Notes under the pieces: generated by a model
What the model saw: the letters and a program-made list of their open reading frames with translations, nothing else
Told to the model about the DNA's origin: nothing
Database searches by the model: none
In this document: positions 31,909 to 40,710 of the stretch, one piece after another
Layout of the letters: each line of letters begins with the position of its first letter
Position numbering within the stretch: position 1 is the stretch's first letter
Made by a program: the position numbers and the translations under genes
Source: Colicola sp016286205
GTDB taxonomy: Bacteria > Bacteroidota > Bacteroidia > Bacteroidales > Paludibacteraceae
DNA length: 43,140 nucleotides
Assembly: GCA_016286205.1 (NCBI GenBank)
Contig: JAEESF010000015.1
Location: 1 to 43,140, forward strand
Reading direction: 5' to 3'

Positions 31909-32610
31909 GTGGACTTGTCAAAAGTGCAGATACTGATAGATGACGATATGAGCCGTTGTACGGCAGAAGAGGTGGCGCGATTGCTGCCATTGGTGTCCGC
32001 TCAACGGCGCGAACAAGCTTTGCGCTACAAGCATGTGTTCGGCCAGTACTGCTGTTTGCGTTCGTGGGAGATGCTGAATGAGTTATTGAATGAAGGAATT
32101 AGTGAATTAGAGAATGAGGGAGTTAGCGAATTAATGAACAAATGGAGTTATGATGAATACGGGAAACCCTCTCTCATTTCCTCACACTCTCACTCCCTTA
32201 CTCCTTATTTCAGCATCAGTCATTGCAAGGAAGGAATTGCAGTGGTGGTGGCGGATGAGCCTGTGGGAATTGATATAGAGGGGATTAGGCATTGGGAAGA
32301 CGACCTGATAGAACAGGTGATGAATGAGGAGGAACGGTTAGCGGTTAGCGGATTAGCGGTTAGTGGTGAGAAGGACCGGTGGTTCACCCGGTTGTGGACT
32401 CAGAAAGAGGCTGTGCTAAAAGCACAGGGAACAGGCATACAGTCGTTTGAACAACTGAAAAACGTGCTGACAAAAGTCGAAAGTGGAAAGTCGAAAGACA
32501 AAAGACAAAAGTGGAACGTGGAAAGTTTTGAACAAGAAAAATATATATACAGTATAGCATATGGAAAATTACATTGTCTCGGCACGGAAATACCGTCCAC
32601 AGACATTTGA
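31909..32610 (+). CDS. 4'-phosphopantetheinyl transferase, Sfp-like, with repeat insertions
   Basis: The 233-residue enzyme attaches the phosphopantetheine arm of CoA to carrier proteins. Core motifs: YFSISHCKEGIAVVVADEPVGIDIEG with the Mg-binding Asp pair, and FTRLWTQKEAVLKAQGTGI, the WxxKEA motif. The promoter places the start near GTG 31909; TTG 31915, GTG 31924 or ATG 31948 are alternatives. Three stretches are encoded by tandem short units and look inserted in loops: 32088-32135 (octamers, giving NEGISELENEGVSELMN), 32336-32364 (GGTTAGC heptamers, giving LAVSGLAVSG) and 32476-32524 (GTCGAAA-like heptamers). The last 50 bases overlap dnaX. The core motifs are intact, so it may still be active. 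Confidence 0.82.
   Translation: MDLSKVQILIDDDMSRCTAEEVARLLPLVSAQRREQALRYKHVFGQYCCLRSWEMLNELLNEGISELENEGVSELMNKWSYDEYGKPSLISSHSHSLTPYFSISHCKEGIAVVVADEPVGIDIEGIRHWEDDLIEQVMNEEERLAVSGLAVSGEKDRWFTRLWTQKEAVLKAQGTGIQSFEQLKNVLTKVESGKSKDKRQKWNVESFEQEKYIYSIAYGKLHCLGTEIPSTDI
32088..32135 (+). repeat. In-frame octamer tract, six units
   Basis: GAATGAAG, GAATTAGT, GAATTAGA, GAATGAGG, GAGTTAGC, GAATTAAT in 8-bp register, the same GARTKARN class as 2515-2570, inside the phosphopantetheinyl transferase gene. Confidence 0.88.
32336..32364 (+). repeat. In-frame GGTTAGC tract, four units
   Basis: GGTTAGC, GGTTAGC, GGATTAGC, GGTTAGT encode LAVSGLAVSG in the phosphopantetheinyl transferase, matching the class of the ATP-grasp insertion at 7876-7912. 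Confidence 0.87.
32476..32524 (+). repeat. In-frame heptamer tract, seven units
   Basis: GTCGAAA, GTGGAAA, GTCGAAA, GACAAAA, GACAAAA, GTGGAAC, GTGGAAA in exact 7-bp register near the 3' end of the phosphopantetheinyl transferase gene, just before dnaX. Confidence 0.9.
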
Positions 32611-34267
32611 CACCGTTGTTGGTCAAGGCGCGCTGACACAGACCCTGCAAAACGCCATCCGACAGAACCATCTGGCGCACGCCTACTTGTTCTGCGGACC
32701 GCGTGGAGTAGGTAAGACCACTTGTGCGCGCATCTTCGCCAAGACCATCAATTGTCTGAATCCGCAAGCGGGGCACGATGCTTGCAACGAATGTGAGTCG
32801 TGCAAGGCCTTCAACGAACAGCGGTCATTCAACATCCACGAACTGGATGCTGCCAGCAACAACTCGGTAGAGGATATCCGCTCGCTGATTGACCAAGTGC
32901 GTATTCCACCGCAGATTGGCAAATATTCGGTCTATATCATAGACGAGGTTCATATGTTGTCGCAAGGTGCATTCAACGCGTTGCTGAAGACCTTGGAGGA
33001 ACCGCCGTCATACGCCATTTTTATTTTGGCTACTACGGAGAAGCACAAAGTGCCGGCAACTATACTGAGCCGATGCCAAGTGTATGATTTTCAGCGTATT
33101 ACCGTACGGGATACGGTCGATTATCTCCAGAAAGTGGCGCAGAACGAAGGTGTGACAGTGGATGCGGATTCGCTGAATATCGTGGCGCAGAAAGCCGATG
33201 GCGGAATGCGCGATGCCTTGTCTATATTTGACCAACTGGTAGCCTTCTGCAACAAGCAGATTAGTTACGAGCAGACGATAGCCGTACTGAACGTACTGGA
33301 TTCGGACTACTATTTCCGCTTGGTCGATTTGGCTTTGCGCGGCGATGTGACAGGTGCGATGCTTCTGCTAAACGATGTGCTGAGTCACGGATTTGATGCA
33401 GGGCATTTTGTTACCGGACTAGAGCAACACCTGCGCGATGTGTTGGTGAGCAAAGATCCGCAGACCTTGGTGCTGCTGGAAGCCAGTGAGGCCGTGCAGA
33501 AACGCTATGCGGAACAAACGCGTAACTGTTCACCCGTTTGGATTTTCCGTGCGTTGGACGTGCTGAATACATGTGACATCAATTATCGCACGGCACGCAA
33601 CAAACGACTGATGGTGGAGATTGGACTGGTCAAACTATGCGGATTGGTACAAATGCAACAACCGGCCGCTCAGCCTATGCCACCTACTAAACCTGCGGCA
33701 CAACCTGCTGCGCAGAAACCAGTGGAGGCCAAACCCGTAGAAAAACCGGCAGAACAGCCGGCTGAGCCAAAGCCAGAGGCACCCAAACAAGAGGCGCCCA
33801 AGGCGGCACCCAAAATTCCTACGGTGAACCTGAGTTTCGGTGTGAAGAAACCGGCTGCTACAACGCCTGCGACAGAAACACCCGCTACGCCCAAGGAGGA
33901 GCGTAACAACCCTTTTACTCTTGACCAACTTCGAGACGCGTGGTTCGGTCTGAAAGAGTCATTAGCTGACGAACCGCGTCTGGTACAACTGGTACAACTG
34001 TATAAACCGAATCTGGTGGAGACGGAGTTGGCGGAAGTACCAATGCCTAATCCTTGGCAACTGGAGGAGATGAAGAAAGCCCTGCCACGACTGGTGGCAC
34101 AGATACGCGACCGGCTGCAGAACGACCATCTGCAGATACGCGCTGTACAAGCTGAATATAATGCCGAACAGATGGCTTTTACGGCCGATGAACAATACAA
34201 ACTGATGGCTGAAGCTAACCCCATGTTGGCTACGCTGAAGGAGAAACTGGACCTGGTGATCGATTGA
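32561..34267 (+). CDS. dnaX: DNA polymerase III gamma/tau subunit
   Basis: The 568-residue clamp-loader ATPase organises the replicative polymerase. It starts ENYIVSARKYRPQTFDTVVGQ, then Walker A (CGPRGVGKTTCARIF), a zinc module with Cys at CLNPQAGHDACNECESC, Walker B (YIIDEVHMLSQGAFNALLK), and the SRC sensor region (ILSRCQVYDFQR). Residues about 365-450 are a Pro/Ala/Lys-rich linker, followed by a short tau-type C-terminal domain. The ATG at 32561 gives a 50-base overlap with the upstream transferase. It overlaps the next gene by one base. Confidence 0.95.
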   Translation: MENYIVSARKYRPQTFDTVVGQGALTQTLQNAIRQNHLAHAYLFCGPRGVGKTTCARIFAKTINCLNPQAGHDACNECESCKAFNEQRSFNIHELDAASNNSVEDIRSLIDQVRIPPQIGKYSVYIIDEVHMLSQGAFNALLKTLEEPPSYAIFILATTEKHKVPATILSRCQVYDFQRITVRDTVDYLQKVAQNEGVTVDADSLNIVAQKADGGMRDALSIFDQLVAFCNKQISYEQTIAVLNVLDSDYYFRLVDLALRGDVTGAMLLLNDVLSHGFDAGHFVTGLEQHLRDVLVSKDPQTLVLLEASEAVQKRYAEQTRNCSPVWIFRALDVLNTCDINYRTARNKRLMVEIGLVKLCGLVQMQQPAAQPMPPTKPAAQPAAQKPVEAKPVEKPAEQPAEPKPEAPKQEAPKAAPKIPTVNLSFGVKKPAATTPATETPATPKEERNNPFTLDQLRDAWFGLKESLADEPRLVQLVQLYKPNLVETELAEVPMPNPWQLEEMKKALPRLVAQIRDRLQNDHLQIRAVQAEYNAEQMAFTADEQYKLMAEANPMLATLKEKLDLVID

Positions 34268-36018
34268 TGCAGAACGACCTGAGGGCATATCTGCCGACCA
34301 CACGAAAAGAACTGGAACTGCGTGGTTGGGATGAGGTGGACATAGTCTTCTTTACCGGCGATGCCTACATTGATCATCCATCTTTTGGAGCGGCTGTGAT
34401 TGGCCGCACACTAGAGGCCGCCGGTTATCGCGTGGCCATTGTTCCTCAACCCGACTGGCGAGGCGATCATCGGGATTTTACCAAAATGGGCCGTCCGCGT
34501 CTGTATTTCGCTGTTTCGGCAGGAAGTATGGATTCGATGGTCAACCACTACACGGCAGCACGTCGTCGTCGTTCGGACGATGCCTATACGCCGGAAGCAA
34601 AGGCCGGCATGAGGCCTGACTATTGCACCATCACCTATTGCCGCATACTGAAACAACTCTATCCGGACGTGCCGATCATCATCGGAGGCATCGAAGCGTC
34701 GATGCGGAGACTGACACATTACGACTATTGGCAGGACCGGCTGATGCCTTCTATACTGGTGGAAAGCGGTGCTGATCTATTGGTGTATGGCATGGGCGAA
34801 CAGGCGATGACAGAGGCTGCGAGGAGAGTAGAAAGGCAAAAGGCGAAGGGCGAGAAACTAGAGGCTAGAGTATTGCACTCTATACCGCAGACAGCCTACC
34901 TGACAGACGATGCGAAGGAGACACCCGAGGACGCCATACGATTGGCTTCGCACGAAGAGGCGCTACGCGACAAACGCAAACATGCGGAGAATTTCCGCCT
35001 GATAGAGATAGAGTCGAACAAGATAAGTCCGGCGACGATAGTTCAGGCCGTAGGAGGAAAATTTGTGGTGGTAAATCCGTGCTATCCGCCTATGACGACG
35101 GAGCAATTGGACGCCGTCTTTGACCTACCGTACCTGTATGCACCGCACCCTAAATACAAAGGGAAACATATACCCGCATACGAGATGATCAAATGGTCCG
35201 TCTGTATGCATCGTGGCTGTTTTGGAGGATGCTCGTTCTGCACTATCTCGGCACATCAGGGCAAGCAGATAGTTAGCCGAAGTAAGGCATCGATACTACG
35301 TCAGATAGAGCGGCTCAGCCGTTTGCCGGACTGGCACGGAGTGATTAGTGACCTAGGTGGTCCGTCGGCCAATATGTATGGCATGCACGGCAAGGACAGG
35401 ACGCTATGCGAGAAATGTGCACGCCCCAGTTGCTTGCAGCCGGCTATATGTAAGAATCTGAATCAGGATTTTGAACCGCTGCTGGATATATACCGAACGG
35501 TTGACCGATTGCCCTACGTCAAGCACGCCTTTGTCGGTTCGGGTATTCGATACGACCTAATGAGCGACGAATATGCCCGCCAACTGATCACACGTCACGT
35601 GTCGGGACGACTGAAAGTGGCACCGGAACACTGCTCGGACAGCGTATTGAAACTAATGCGGAAACCCTCGTGGCAGCACTATCTGCGCTTCCGAGAACTG
35701 TTTCTCCGCATCAACGATGAGGCGGGGCTGAGACAGCAACTGATACCATATTTCATCTCGTCGCATCCGGGCTGTACGCGAAACGACATGCGGATGTTGG
35801 CCGACGAGACCAAAAGGATGCATTACCATCCGGAGCAAGTACAGGACTTTACGCCTACACCGATGACATTGTCAACCACAATGTTCTACACTGGCATCAA
35901 TCCATACACCGGGCAGCAGATATATGTCGCCAAAACGGCTGAAGAGAAAAAACAACAAAATAGTTTCTTCTTCTGGTACAAGAAGGAGGAACCGAACAAC
36001 AGAAAACATAGAAAATAA
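34267..36018 (+). CDS. YgiQ family radical SAM protein
   Basis: The 583-residue protein is a YgiQ/UPF0313 radical SAM enzyme. It has the family N-terminal domain (YLPTTRKELELRGWDEVDIVFFTGDAYIDHPSF in part), the 4Fe-4S motif MHRGCFGGCSFC with Cys318, Cys322 and Cys325, and the radical SAM barrel (DLGGPSANMYGMHGK, CARPSCLQP, RLKVAPEHCSDSVLKLMRKPS). The C-terminus reads TPTPMTLSTTMFYTGINPY. The reaction is not known for the family. The ATG at 34267 shares one base with the dnaX stop. A heptamer tract at 34828-34869 encodes VERQKAKGEKLEAR after YGMGEQAMTEAARR, an apparent insertion. Confidence 0.92.
   Translation: MQNDLRAYLPTTRKELELRGWDEVDIVFFTGDAYIDHPSFGAAVIGRTLEAAGYRVAIVPQPDWRGDHRDFTKMGRPRLYFAVSAGSMDSMVNHYTAARRRRSDDAYTPEAKAGMRPDYCTITYCRILKQLYPDVPIIIGGIEASMRRLTHYDYWQDRLMPSILVESGADLLVYGMGEQAMTEAARRVERQKAKGEKLEARVLHSIPQTAYLTDDAKETPEDAIRLASHEEALRDKRKHAENFRLIEIESNKISPATIVQAVGGKFVVVNPCYPPMTTEQLDAVFDLPYLYAPHPKYKGKHIPAYEMIKWSVCMHRGCFGGCSFCTISAHQGKQIVSRSKASILRQIERLSRLPDWHGVISDLGGPSANMYGMHGKDRTLCEKCARPSCLQPAICKNLNQDFEPLLDIYRTVDRLPYVKHAFVGSGIRYDLMSDEYARQLITRHVSGRLKVAPEHCSDSVLKLMRKPSWQHYLRFRELFLRINDEAGLRQQLIPYFISSHPGCTRNDMRMLADETKRMHYHPEQVQDFTPTPMTLSTTMFYTGINPYTGQQIYVAKTAEEKKQQNSFFFWYKKEEPNNRKHRK
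34828..34869 (+). repeat. In-frame heptamer tract in the ygiQ-like gene
   Basis: GTAGAAA, GGCAAAA, GGCGAAG, GGCGAGA, AACTAGA, GGCTAGA: six units in exact 7-bp register, coding for a lysine/glutamate-rich helix-like insertion. Same GGCGAAA class as in rho. Confidence 0.88.
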
Positions 36019-36028
36019 GTAAGACATT

Positions 36029-37009
36029 ATGAATAAATTATCAGGTCAACGTAGGTATCGTATCAATCCCGAAACCTTGCAACTGGAACGCGTAGAACAT
36101 GGTATCCGCTATTGGTTGCGTCGATCGGGAGGATATATCATAGGAGGTATATGCCTAGGCGTAGTGTTCTTCTTTATCTATTTCTATTTCTTCCCGTCTC
36201 CACGCGAGGCGGCGCTGATTCAGCAGAATCGCAACCTGGCCGCGCAGATCGAGGTAATGGAGCATCAGGTGGATCAGATACAGATAGTGATGAGCGATAT
36301 GTCCGAACGCGACGACAACCTCTACCGTGCTATTCTGGGCGCAGAACCAATTCCGCTGAGTGCGCGTATTGGTGCCGCTCGTCAGGCCGCCTATTATGAT
36401 TCGCTAGCCCGTATGACCAATTCGGAACTGGCCGTTGACTTGCAACGCAAAGTGGATATATTGGAGAAGGAACTGTATGTGCAAGCTCGTTCGTACGATG
36501 AACTATTGGCTTTAGCTAAAACTCAGGAAGTCCGCATGGAGAATATCCCGGCCATTCAACCGGTGATGAACAAGACGCTAAAACACATGGCATCCGGCTT
36601 CGGTTGGCGTGTGGATCCGGTATATCATATTCGCCGTTTTCATGAGGGAATGGATTTTTCTGCACCAGTCGGCACGGATATCTATGCTACGGGTAATGGT
36701 ACTGTGGTTTATGCCGGTTGGCGCCAGGGGTACGGAGAGACCGTCGAGATAGACCACGGTTTCAACTACGCAACGCGCTACGCGCATTGCTCGAAGATAT
36801 TTGTTCATGTAGGTCAGAAAGTGAAACGTGGCGATGTAATCGCCCTGGTGGGAAATACGGGCAAATCGACCGGCCCGCACGTACACTACGAAGTGCATTA
36901 CCACGGACAACCTATCGATCCGCGTAATTTCTATTTCTACGATCTTAGTCCGGAAGACTATGACCGTATGCTGCAACTATCCAGCAATGCGGGAAATATG
37001 ATGGACTAA
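36029..37009 (+). CDS. M23 family peptidoglycan peptidase, membrane anchored
   Basis: The 326-residue protein has a membrane helix (about residues 36-56, GGYIIGGICLGVVFFFIYFYFF), a coiled-coil stalk (about 60-170, AALIQQNRNLAAQIEVMEHQ) and a C-terminal M23 lysostaphin-like domain. The zinc ligands are in HEGMD (His205, Asp209) and HVHYE (His284, His286). These enzymes cleave peptide cross-links in peptidoglycan or, when one metal ligand is missing, regulate other hydrolases; here the ligands look complete. It follows the ygiQ-like gene by 10 bases and its stop overlaps the convergent crp-like gene by 4 bases. Confidence 0.9.
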   Translation: MNKLSGQRRYRINPETLQLERVEHGIRYWLRRSGGYIIGGICLGVVFFFIYFYFFPSPREAALIQQNRNLAAQIEVMEHQVDQIQIVMSDMSERDDNLYRAILGAEPIPLSARIGAARQAAYYDSLARMTNSELAVDLQRKVDILEKELYVQARSYDELLALAKTQEVRMENIPAIQPVMNKTLKHMASGFGWRVDPVYHIRRFHEGMDFSAPVGTDIYATGNGTVVYAGWRQGYGETVEIDHGFNYATRYAHCSKIFVHVGQKVKRGDVIALVGNTGKSTGPHVHYEVHYHGQPIDPRNFYFYDLSPEDYDRMLQLSSNAGNMMD

Positions 37010-37707
37010 CCTAGACGCGAAACGCGTTCCAATTCCGGTTCGTTGAGTATCTGAATACGACGACCATCCACTGCTACCAAGCCCTCTTGTGCAAACTGAC
37101 TGAGGGTACGAATAGCATTGCTGGTGGTCATGTTACTCATGTTGGCCAGATCCTCACGCGGCATAAGCATGGCTAGGGTGCAACCGTCGCTCTCGTAACC
37201 ATAGTTACGACGAAGTTGCAGAAGCGATTCAGCCAAACGGCCGCGTATATGTTTCTGGGTAAGATTGACAGTCTGAATCTCCGATATAGCTAGGTCCTTC
37301 GCCATCGTTAGCATCACCTGGTAGCAGAACTGACCATTCTCGCTTACCAGTCGGCGGAAACACTCGTTTGACAAGCGATAGACGGTACATGGTTCAAAGG
37401 CACTGGCGCTCGAATTGTACGGCTCGTCAGCTATCACAGCACGATAACCGAACAAATCGTAGGGCTTGAGCAGACGAATAATCTGTTGGCGTTGACCTAT
37501 TCCTTCTTTATAGATACGCACTTTTCCGCTCAGTAGCATCCACATACAGTCCGACTCATCACCGTCGTGGTGGATGATTGCGTTCTTGGCGTAATAGACC
37601 ACTTCTAAGTCGTCATTAACCCATTGCTTCTGCTCCTCTGTCAGTATATCCCATATGGGATTCAATTCCCAAATAGGAGTAAAATTTTCTTCAACACGTT
37701 TTACCAT
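37006..37707 (-). CDS. Crp/Fnr-family transcriptional regulator
   Basis: This 233-residue regulator has an N-terminal cyclic-nucleotide-binding-like beta-roll (CMWMLLSGKVRIYKEGIGQR, LLKPYDLFGYRAVIADEPY), a dimer helix (CYQVMLTMAKDLAISEIQT) and a C-terminal winged helix with recognition region MPREDLANMSNMTTSNAIRTLSQF. No Fe-S cysteine cluster typical of Fnr is seen; the ligand is unknown. The ATG at 37707 is chosen because similarity begins there; the frame upstream crosses the promoter. It is transcribed away from gcvP, from a divergent promoter pair in the 186-base gap, so it may control gcvP or itself. Confidence 0.86.
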   Translation of the reverse strand: MVKRVEENFTPIWELNPIWDILTEEQKQWVNDDLEVVYYAKNAIIHHDGDESDCMWMLLSGKVRIYKEGIGQRQQIIRLLKPYDLFGYRAVIADEPYNSSASAFEPCTVYRLSNECFRRLVSENGQFCYQVMLTMAKDLAISEIQTVNLTQKHIRGRLAESLLQLRRNYGYESDGCTLAMLMPREDLANMSNMTTSNAIRTLSQFAQEGLVAVDGRRIQILNEPELERVSRLG

Positions 37708-37735
37708 AATGGATATATTGCTGTCAAAATTTCGT

Positions 37736-37768
37736 ACAAAGGTAATGTATTTTCTGTAAGTAAGCAAA
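37736..37768 (-). promoter_or_regulatory. Promoter of the crp-like gene
   Basis: Minus strand: TTTG (37765-37768), 20 bp, TACCTTTGT (37736-37744). Transcription would start near 37730, about 23 bases before the ATG. Confidence 0.87.
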
Positions 37769-37825
37769 TTTATTTGCATTTTTTGTGGAAATATGACAAT
37801 TTGTATACATTTATCGTCGAAAAAG

Positions 37826-37858
37826 TTTGCGTAGTTGATAAATTTTTCGTAATTTTGC
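37826..37858 (+). promoter_or_regulatory. Promoter of gcvP
   Basis: TTTG at 37826-37829, 20 bp, TAATTTTGC at 37850-37858. Transcription would start near 37864, leaving a leader of about 30 bases, too short for a glycine riboswitch. Confidence 0.87.
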
Positions 37859-37893
37859 GCGTCTTTTTGTTCGAGAACAAACATTACACATAT

Positions 37894-40710
37894 ATGAAAG
37901 TCAATTATCTAGAATCTCGTCATGTAGGCTTAACCTCTGCAGACGAACAACAGATGCTAAAAACCATCGGTGCAGAATCGCTCGAGAGCTTGGTACGCGA
38001 AACGATGCCGGCAGATATCCTCTTGCCGGAACCTATCCAACTGGACGAACCGCTGACAGAGCAAGAACATTTGGAGGCTGCAGATGCCTTGGCTGCACAG
38101 AACGAACCTTTCCGTTCGTATATTGGCCGCGGTTGGTACGGCACCATCACGCCTGCTGTTATTCGTCGTAATATGTTGGAGAATCCTGTGTGGTACACCT
38201 CTTATACGCCTTATCAGGCAGAAGTGAGCCAAGGACGTCTCGAGGCTTTGTTCGTTTTTCAGACGATGGTGAGCGACCTGACCGGCCTGCCATTGGCCAA
38301 CTGTTCGTTGTTGGACGAAGCTACGGCTGCGGCCGAGTCGGTCACTATGATGCGCAATCTGCGTAGCCGCGACCAGGTGAAGAACAACGTCTGCCGCGTG
38401 TTCGTGGACGAGAAAGTCTGGCCCAATACGCTCTCTGTGCTCCGCACTCGTGCTGCGGGTCAGGGAATCGAGATTGTCACGGGAAGCTACGCTGATTTTG
38501 TTCCGACAGAGGACTTTTTCGGTGCGTTGGTTCAGTGGCCTAATAGCGATGGTTCGATTGAGGATTACGAGACGTTTGTTGACGAATGCCACGCTAAGGG
38601 CTTAAAAGTGACCGTAGTGGCCGATCTCTTGGCTCTAGCGCTGCTCAAACCGCTAGATGCAGATATAGTATGCGGTACAGCTCAGCGTTTCGGATTGCCG
38701 ATGGGCTTTGGTGGCCCGACAGCCGGCTATATGGCTACGCGAGATGAATACAAACGTGAGATGCCGGGACGCATCATCGGCTTGAGTAAGGATAAGTATG
38801 AACATCCTGCTTATCGTCTCGCTTTGCAGACCCGCGAGCAGCACATCAAACGCGAACGTGCTACGTCGAACATCTGTACCGCAGAAGCCCTGTCGGCTAT
38901 GATGGCGGGCATGTACGGCGTTTATCACGGCGCAGAAGGTATTCGTGAGATAGCCGAAGGGATTCACTCCAAAGCGGTTTATCTGAGTGAAATGTTGCAA
39001 GCCTACGGATTCTGTCAGGAGAATGCGGAGTTCTTCGATACGCTGAAGATCACAGGAGAGAAATTGAATCCGAAAAAACTACGTGAGGTCGCAGAAGCGA
39101 TGGGTATCAATCTTTACTACGATCCGCAAGGTTGGGTAGGACTCTCGACCGATGAGACGATGACTCTGGACGATATGAACGACCTGATTGAGTTGTTCGC
39201 AACCGTTAGCGGTAATATGCCTTGCTACGAAGAGTCGGACGAGGCTTTTGAGGGCTTATGGGCTATTGACGAGAGCCGTGTGCGTGAAGTCGATTATATG
39301 CAGGCCGAGGTTTTCCAACTCTATCATACAGAGACCGAACTGATGCGCTATCTCAAGCGTCTCGACCGCAAGGATATCAGTCTGGCAACCAGTATGATTC
39401 CTTTAGGCTCTTGCACGATGAAACTAAATCCGGCTGCGGCGATGATTCCTGTTACGCTCTCCGGCTTGATGGCCATCCATCCGATGGCACCGCAGAGCCA
39501 GGTTCTCGGCTATCAGACTATCTTGGACGAACTGCAAGACCAACTCTGTGCAATCACCGGTTTTGCCGCATGTACGTTGCAACCGACCTCCGGTGCTGCT
39601 GGCGAATATACGGGCTTAGTGGTTATTCGAGAGTATCTGCGCCGTTTGGGCCAGAGCCAACGCAATGTGCTGCTAATTCCTGCTTCTGCCCATGGTACCA
39701 ATCCTGCTTCGTGTGTACAGGCAGGTTTCGTGCCTTGTGTAGTCCGTTGCGATGAACAAGGCAATACGGATTTGGCTGACTGGCGTCAGAAAGCAGAGGA
39801 GAACCGAGAGGTGTTGGCCGGATGTATGATCACTTACCCTTCTACGCACGGTATCTTCGAACAAGCCATACGTGAAATGGTCGATACCATTCACGCTAAT
39901 GGTGGTTACGTTTATATGGACGGCGCTAATATGAATGCACAGATAGGTTGGACCAATCCTGCCTTTATCGGTGCAGACGTATGTCACCTGAATCTGCATA
40001 AGTCGTTTGCTTCGCCTCACGGCGGCGGTGGCCCTGGTGCGGGCGCAGTCTGCTGTACCGAGGCCATGGCCGACTGTCTGCCTACCGAAGATCTCAACCG
40101 CGTCAGTGCGGCGCTCTACGGTAATGCCAATATGGCGCTTATCTCATGGGGATATATAGCTATGCTCGGCGCAGAAGGATTGCGTCATGCTACGGCTGCG
40201 GCTATCCTGTCCGCCAACTATATGGCCAAGCGTCTGAAAGATGCGTATGGTATTGTCTATACGGGCAAGAACGGTCGGGTAGGTCACGAACTGATTCTCG
40301 ACTGCCGCCAGTTCCACGCCATCGGCATCACCGAGGCTGATATAGCCAAACGTCTGATGGATTATGGTTATCACGCACCTACGCTCTCATTCCCTGTACA
40401 CGGCACACTGATGGTAGAGCCTACCGAGAGTGAATCACTGGTAGAGATTGACCGTTTTTGCGATGTGCTGCTCCAGATTCGTCAGGAGATAGCTGATATC
40501 GAGTCCGGCAAGGCCGACAAAGAGGATAATGTGCTGCTCAATGCACCGCACCCGGAGTATGAGGTGGTGGCAGACGAGTGGACTCATCCGTATTCCCGCC
40601 GTCAGGCGGCTTATCCGACAGAGTGGGTAGAGCAGACTAAATTCTGGTGTCCCGTAGGTCGTGTGGATAATGGGTTCGGCGATCGTAATCTGGTAGCTAA
40701 GTTTGCATGA
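37894..40710 (+). CDS. gcvP: Glycine dehydrogenase (decarboxylating), P protein
   Basis: The 938-residue PLP enzyme decarboxylates glycine in the glycine cleavage system, passing the aminomethyl group to the H protein. It is the fused, full-length P protein: the N-terminal half (SRHVGLTSADEQQMLKTIG, YTPYQAEVSQGRLEALFVFQ) and C-terminal half (STMIPLGSCTMKLNP, PASAHGTNPASC, DGANMNAQ, HLNLHKSFASPHGGGGPGAG with Lys703 as the expected PLP Lys). The ATG at 37894 agrees with the promoter; the frame upstream runs through the regulatory gap. The gcvT and gcvH genes are not in the window. It overlaps the first yitT-like gene by 4 bases. Confidence 0.95.
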   Translation: MKVNYLESRHVGLTSADEQQMLKTIGAESLESLVRETMPADILLPEPIQLDEPLTEQEHLEAADALAAQNEPFRSYIGRGWYGTITPAVIRRNMLENPVWYTSYTPYQAEVSQGRLEALFVFQTMVSDLTGLPLANCSLLDEATAAAESVTMMRNLRSRDQVKNNVCRVFVDEKVWPNTLSVLRTRAAGQGIEIVTGSYADFVPTEDFFGALVQWPNSDGSIEDYETFVDECHAKGLKVTVVADLLALALLKPLDADIVCGTAQRFGLPMGFGGPTAGYMATRDEYKREMPGRIIGLSKDKYEHPAYRLALQTREQHIKRERATSNICTAEALSAMMAGMYGVYHGAEGIREIAEGIHSKAVYLSEMLQAYGFCQENAEFFDTLKITGEKLNPKKLREVAEAMGINLYYDPQGWVGLSTDETMTLDDMNDLIELFATVSGNMPCYEESDEAFEGLWAIDESRVREVDYMQAEVFQLYHTETELMRYLKRLDRKDISLATSMIPLGSCTMKLNPAAAMIPVTLSGLMAIHPMAPQSQVLGYQTILDELQDQLCAITGFAACTLQPTSGAAGEYTGLVVIREYLRRLGQSQRNVLLIPASAHGTNPASCVQAGFVPCVVRCDEQGNTDLADWRQKAEENREVLAGCMITYPSTHGIFEQAIREMVDTIHANGGYVYMDGANMNAQIGWTNPAFIGADVCHLNLHKSFASPHGGGGPGAGAVCCTEAMADCLPTEDLNRVSAALYGNANMALISWGYIAMLGAEGLRHATAAAILSANYMAKRLKDAYGIVYTGKNGRVGHELILDCRQFHAIGITEADIAKRLMDYGYHAPTLSFPVHGTLMVEPTESESLVEIDRFCDVLLQIRQEIADIESGKADKEDNVLLNAPHPEYEVVADEWTHPYSRRQAAYPTEWVEQTKFWCPVGRVDNGFGDRNLVAKFA

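Noticed and set aside
37859..37893. Glycine riboswitch ahead of gcvP
   Set aside because: The leader after the predicted start is only about 30 bases, too short.
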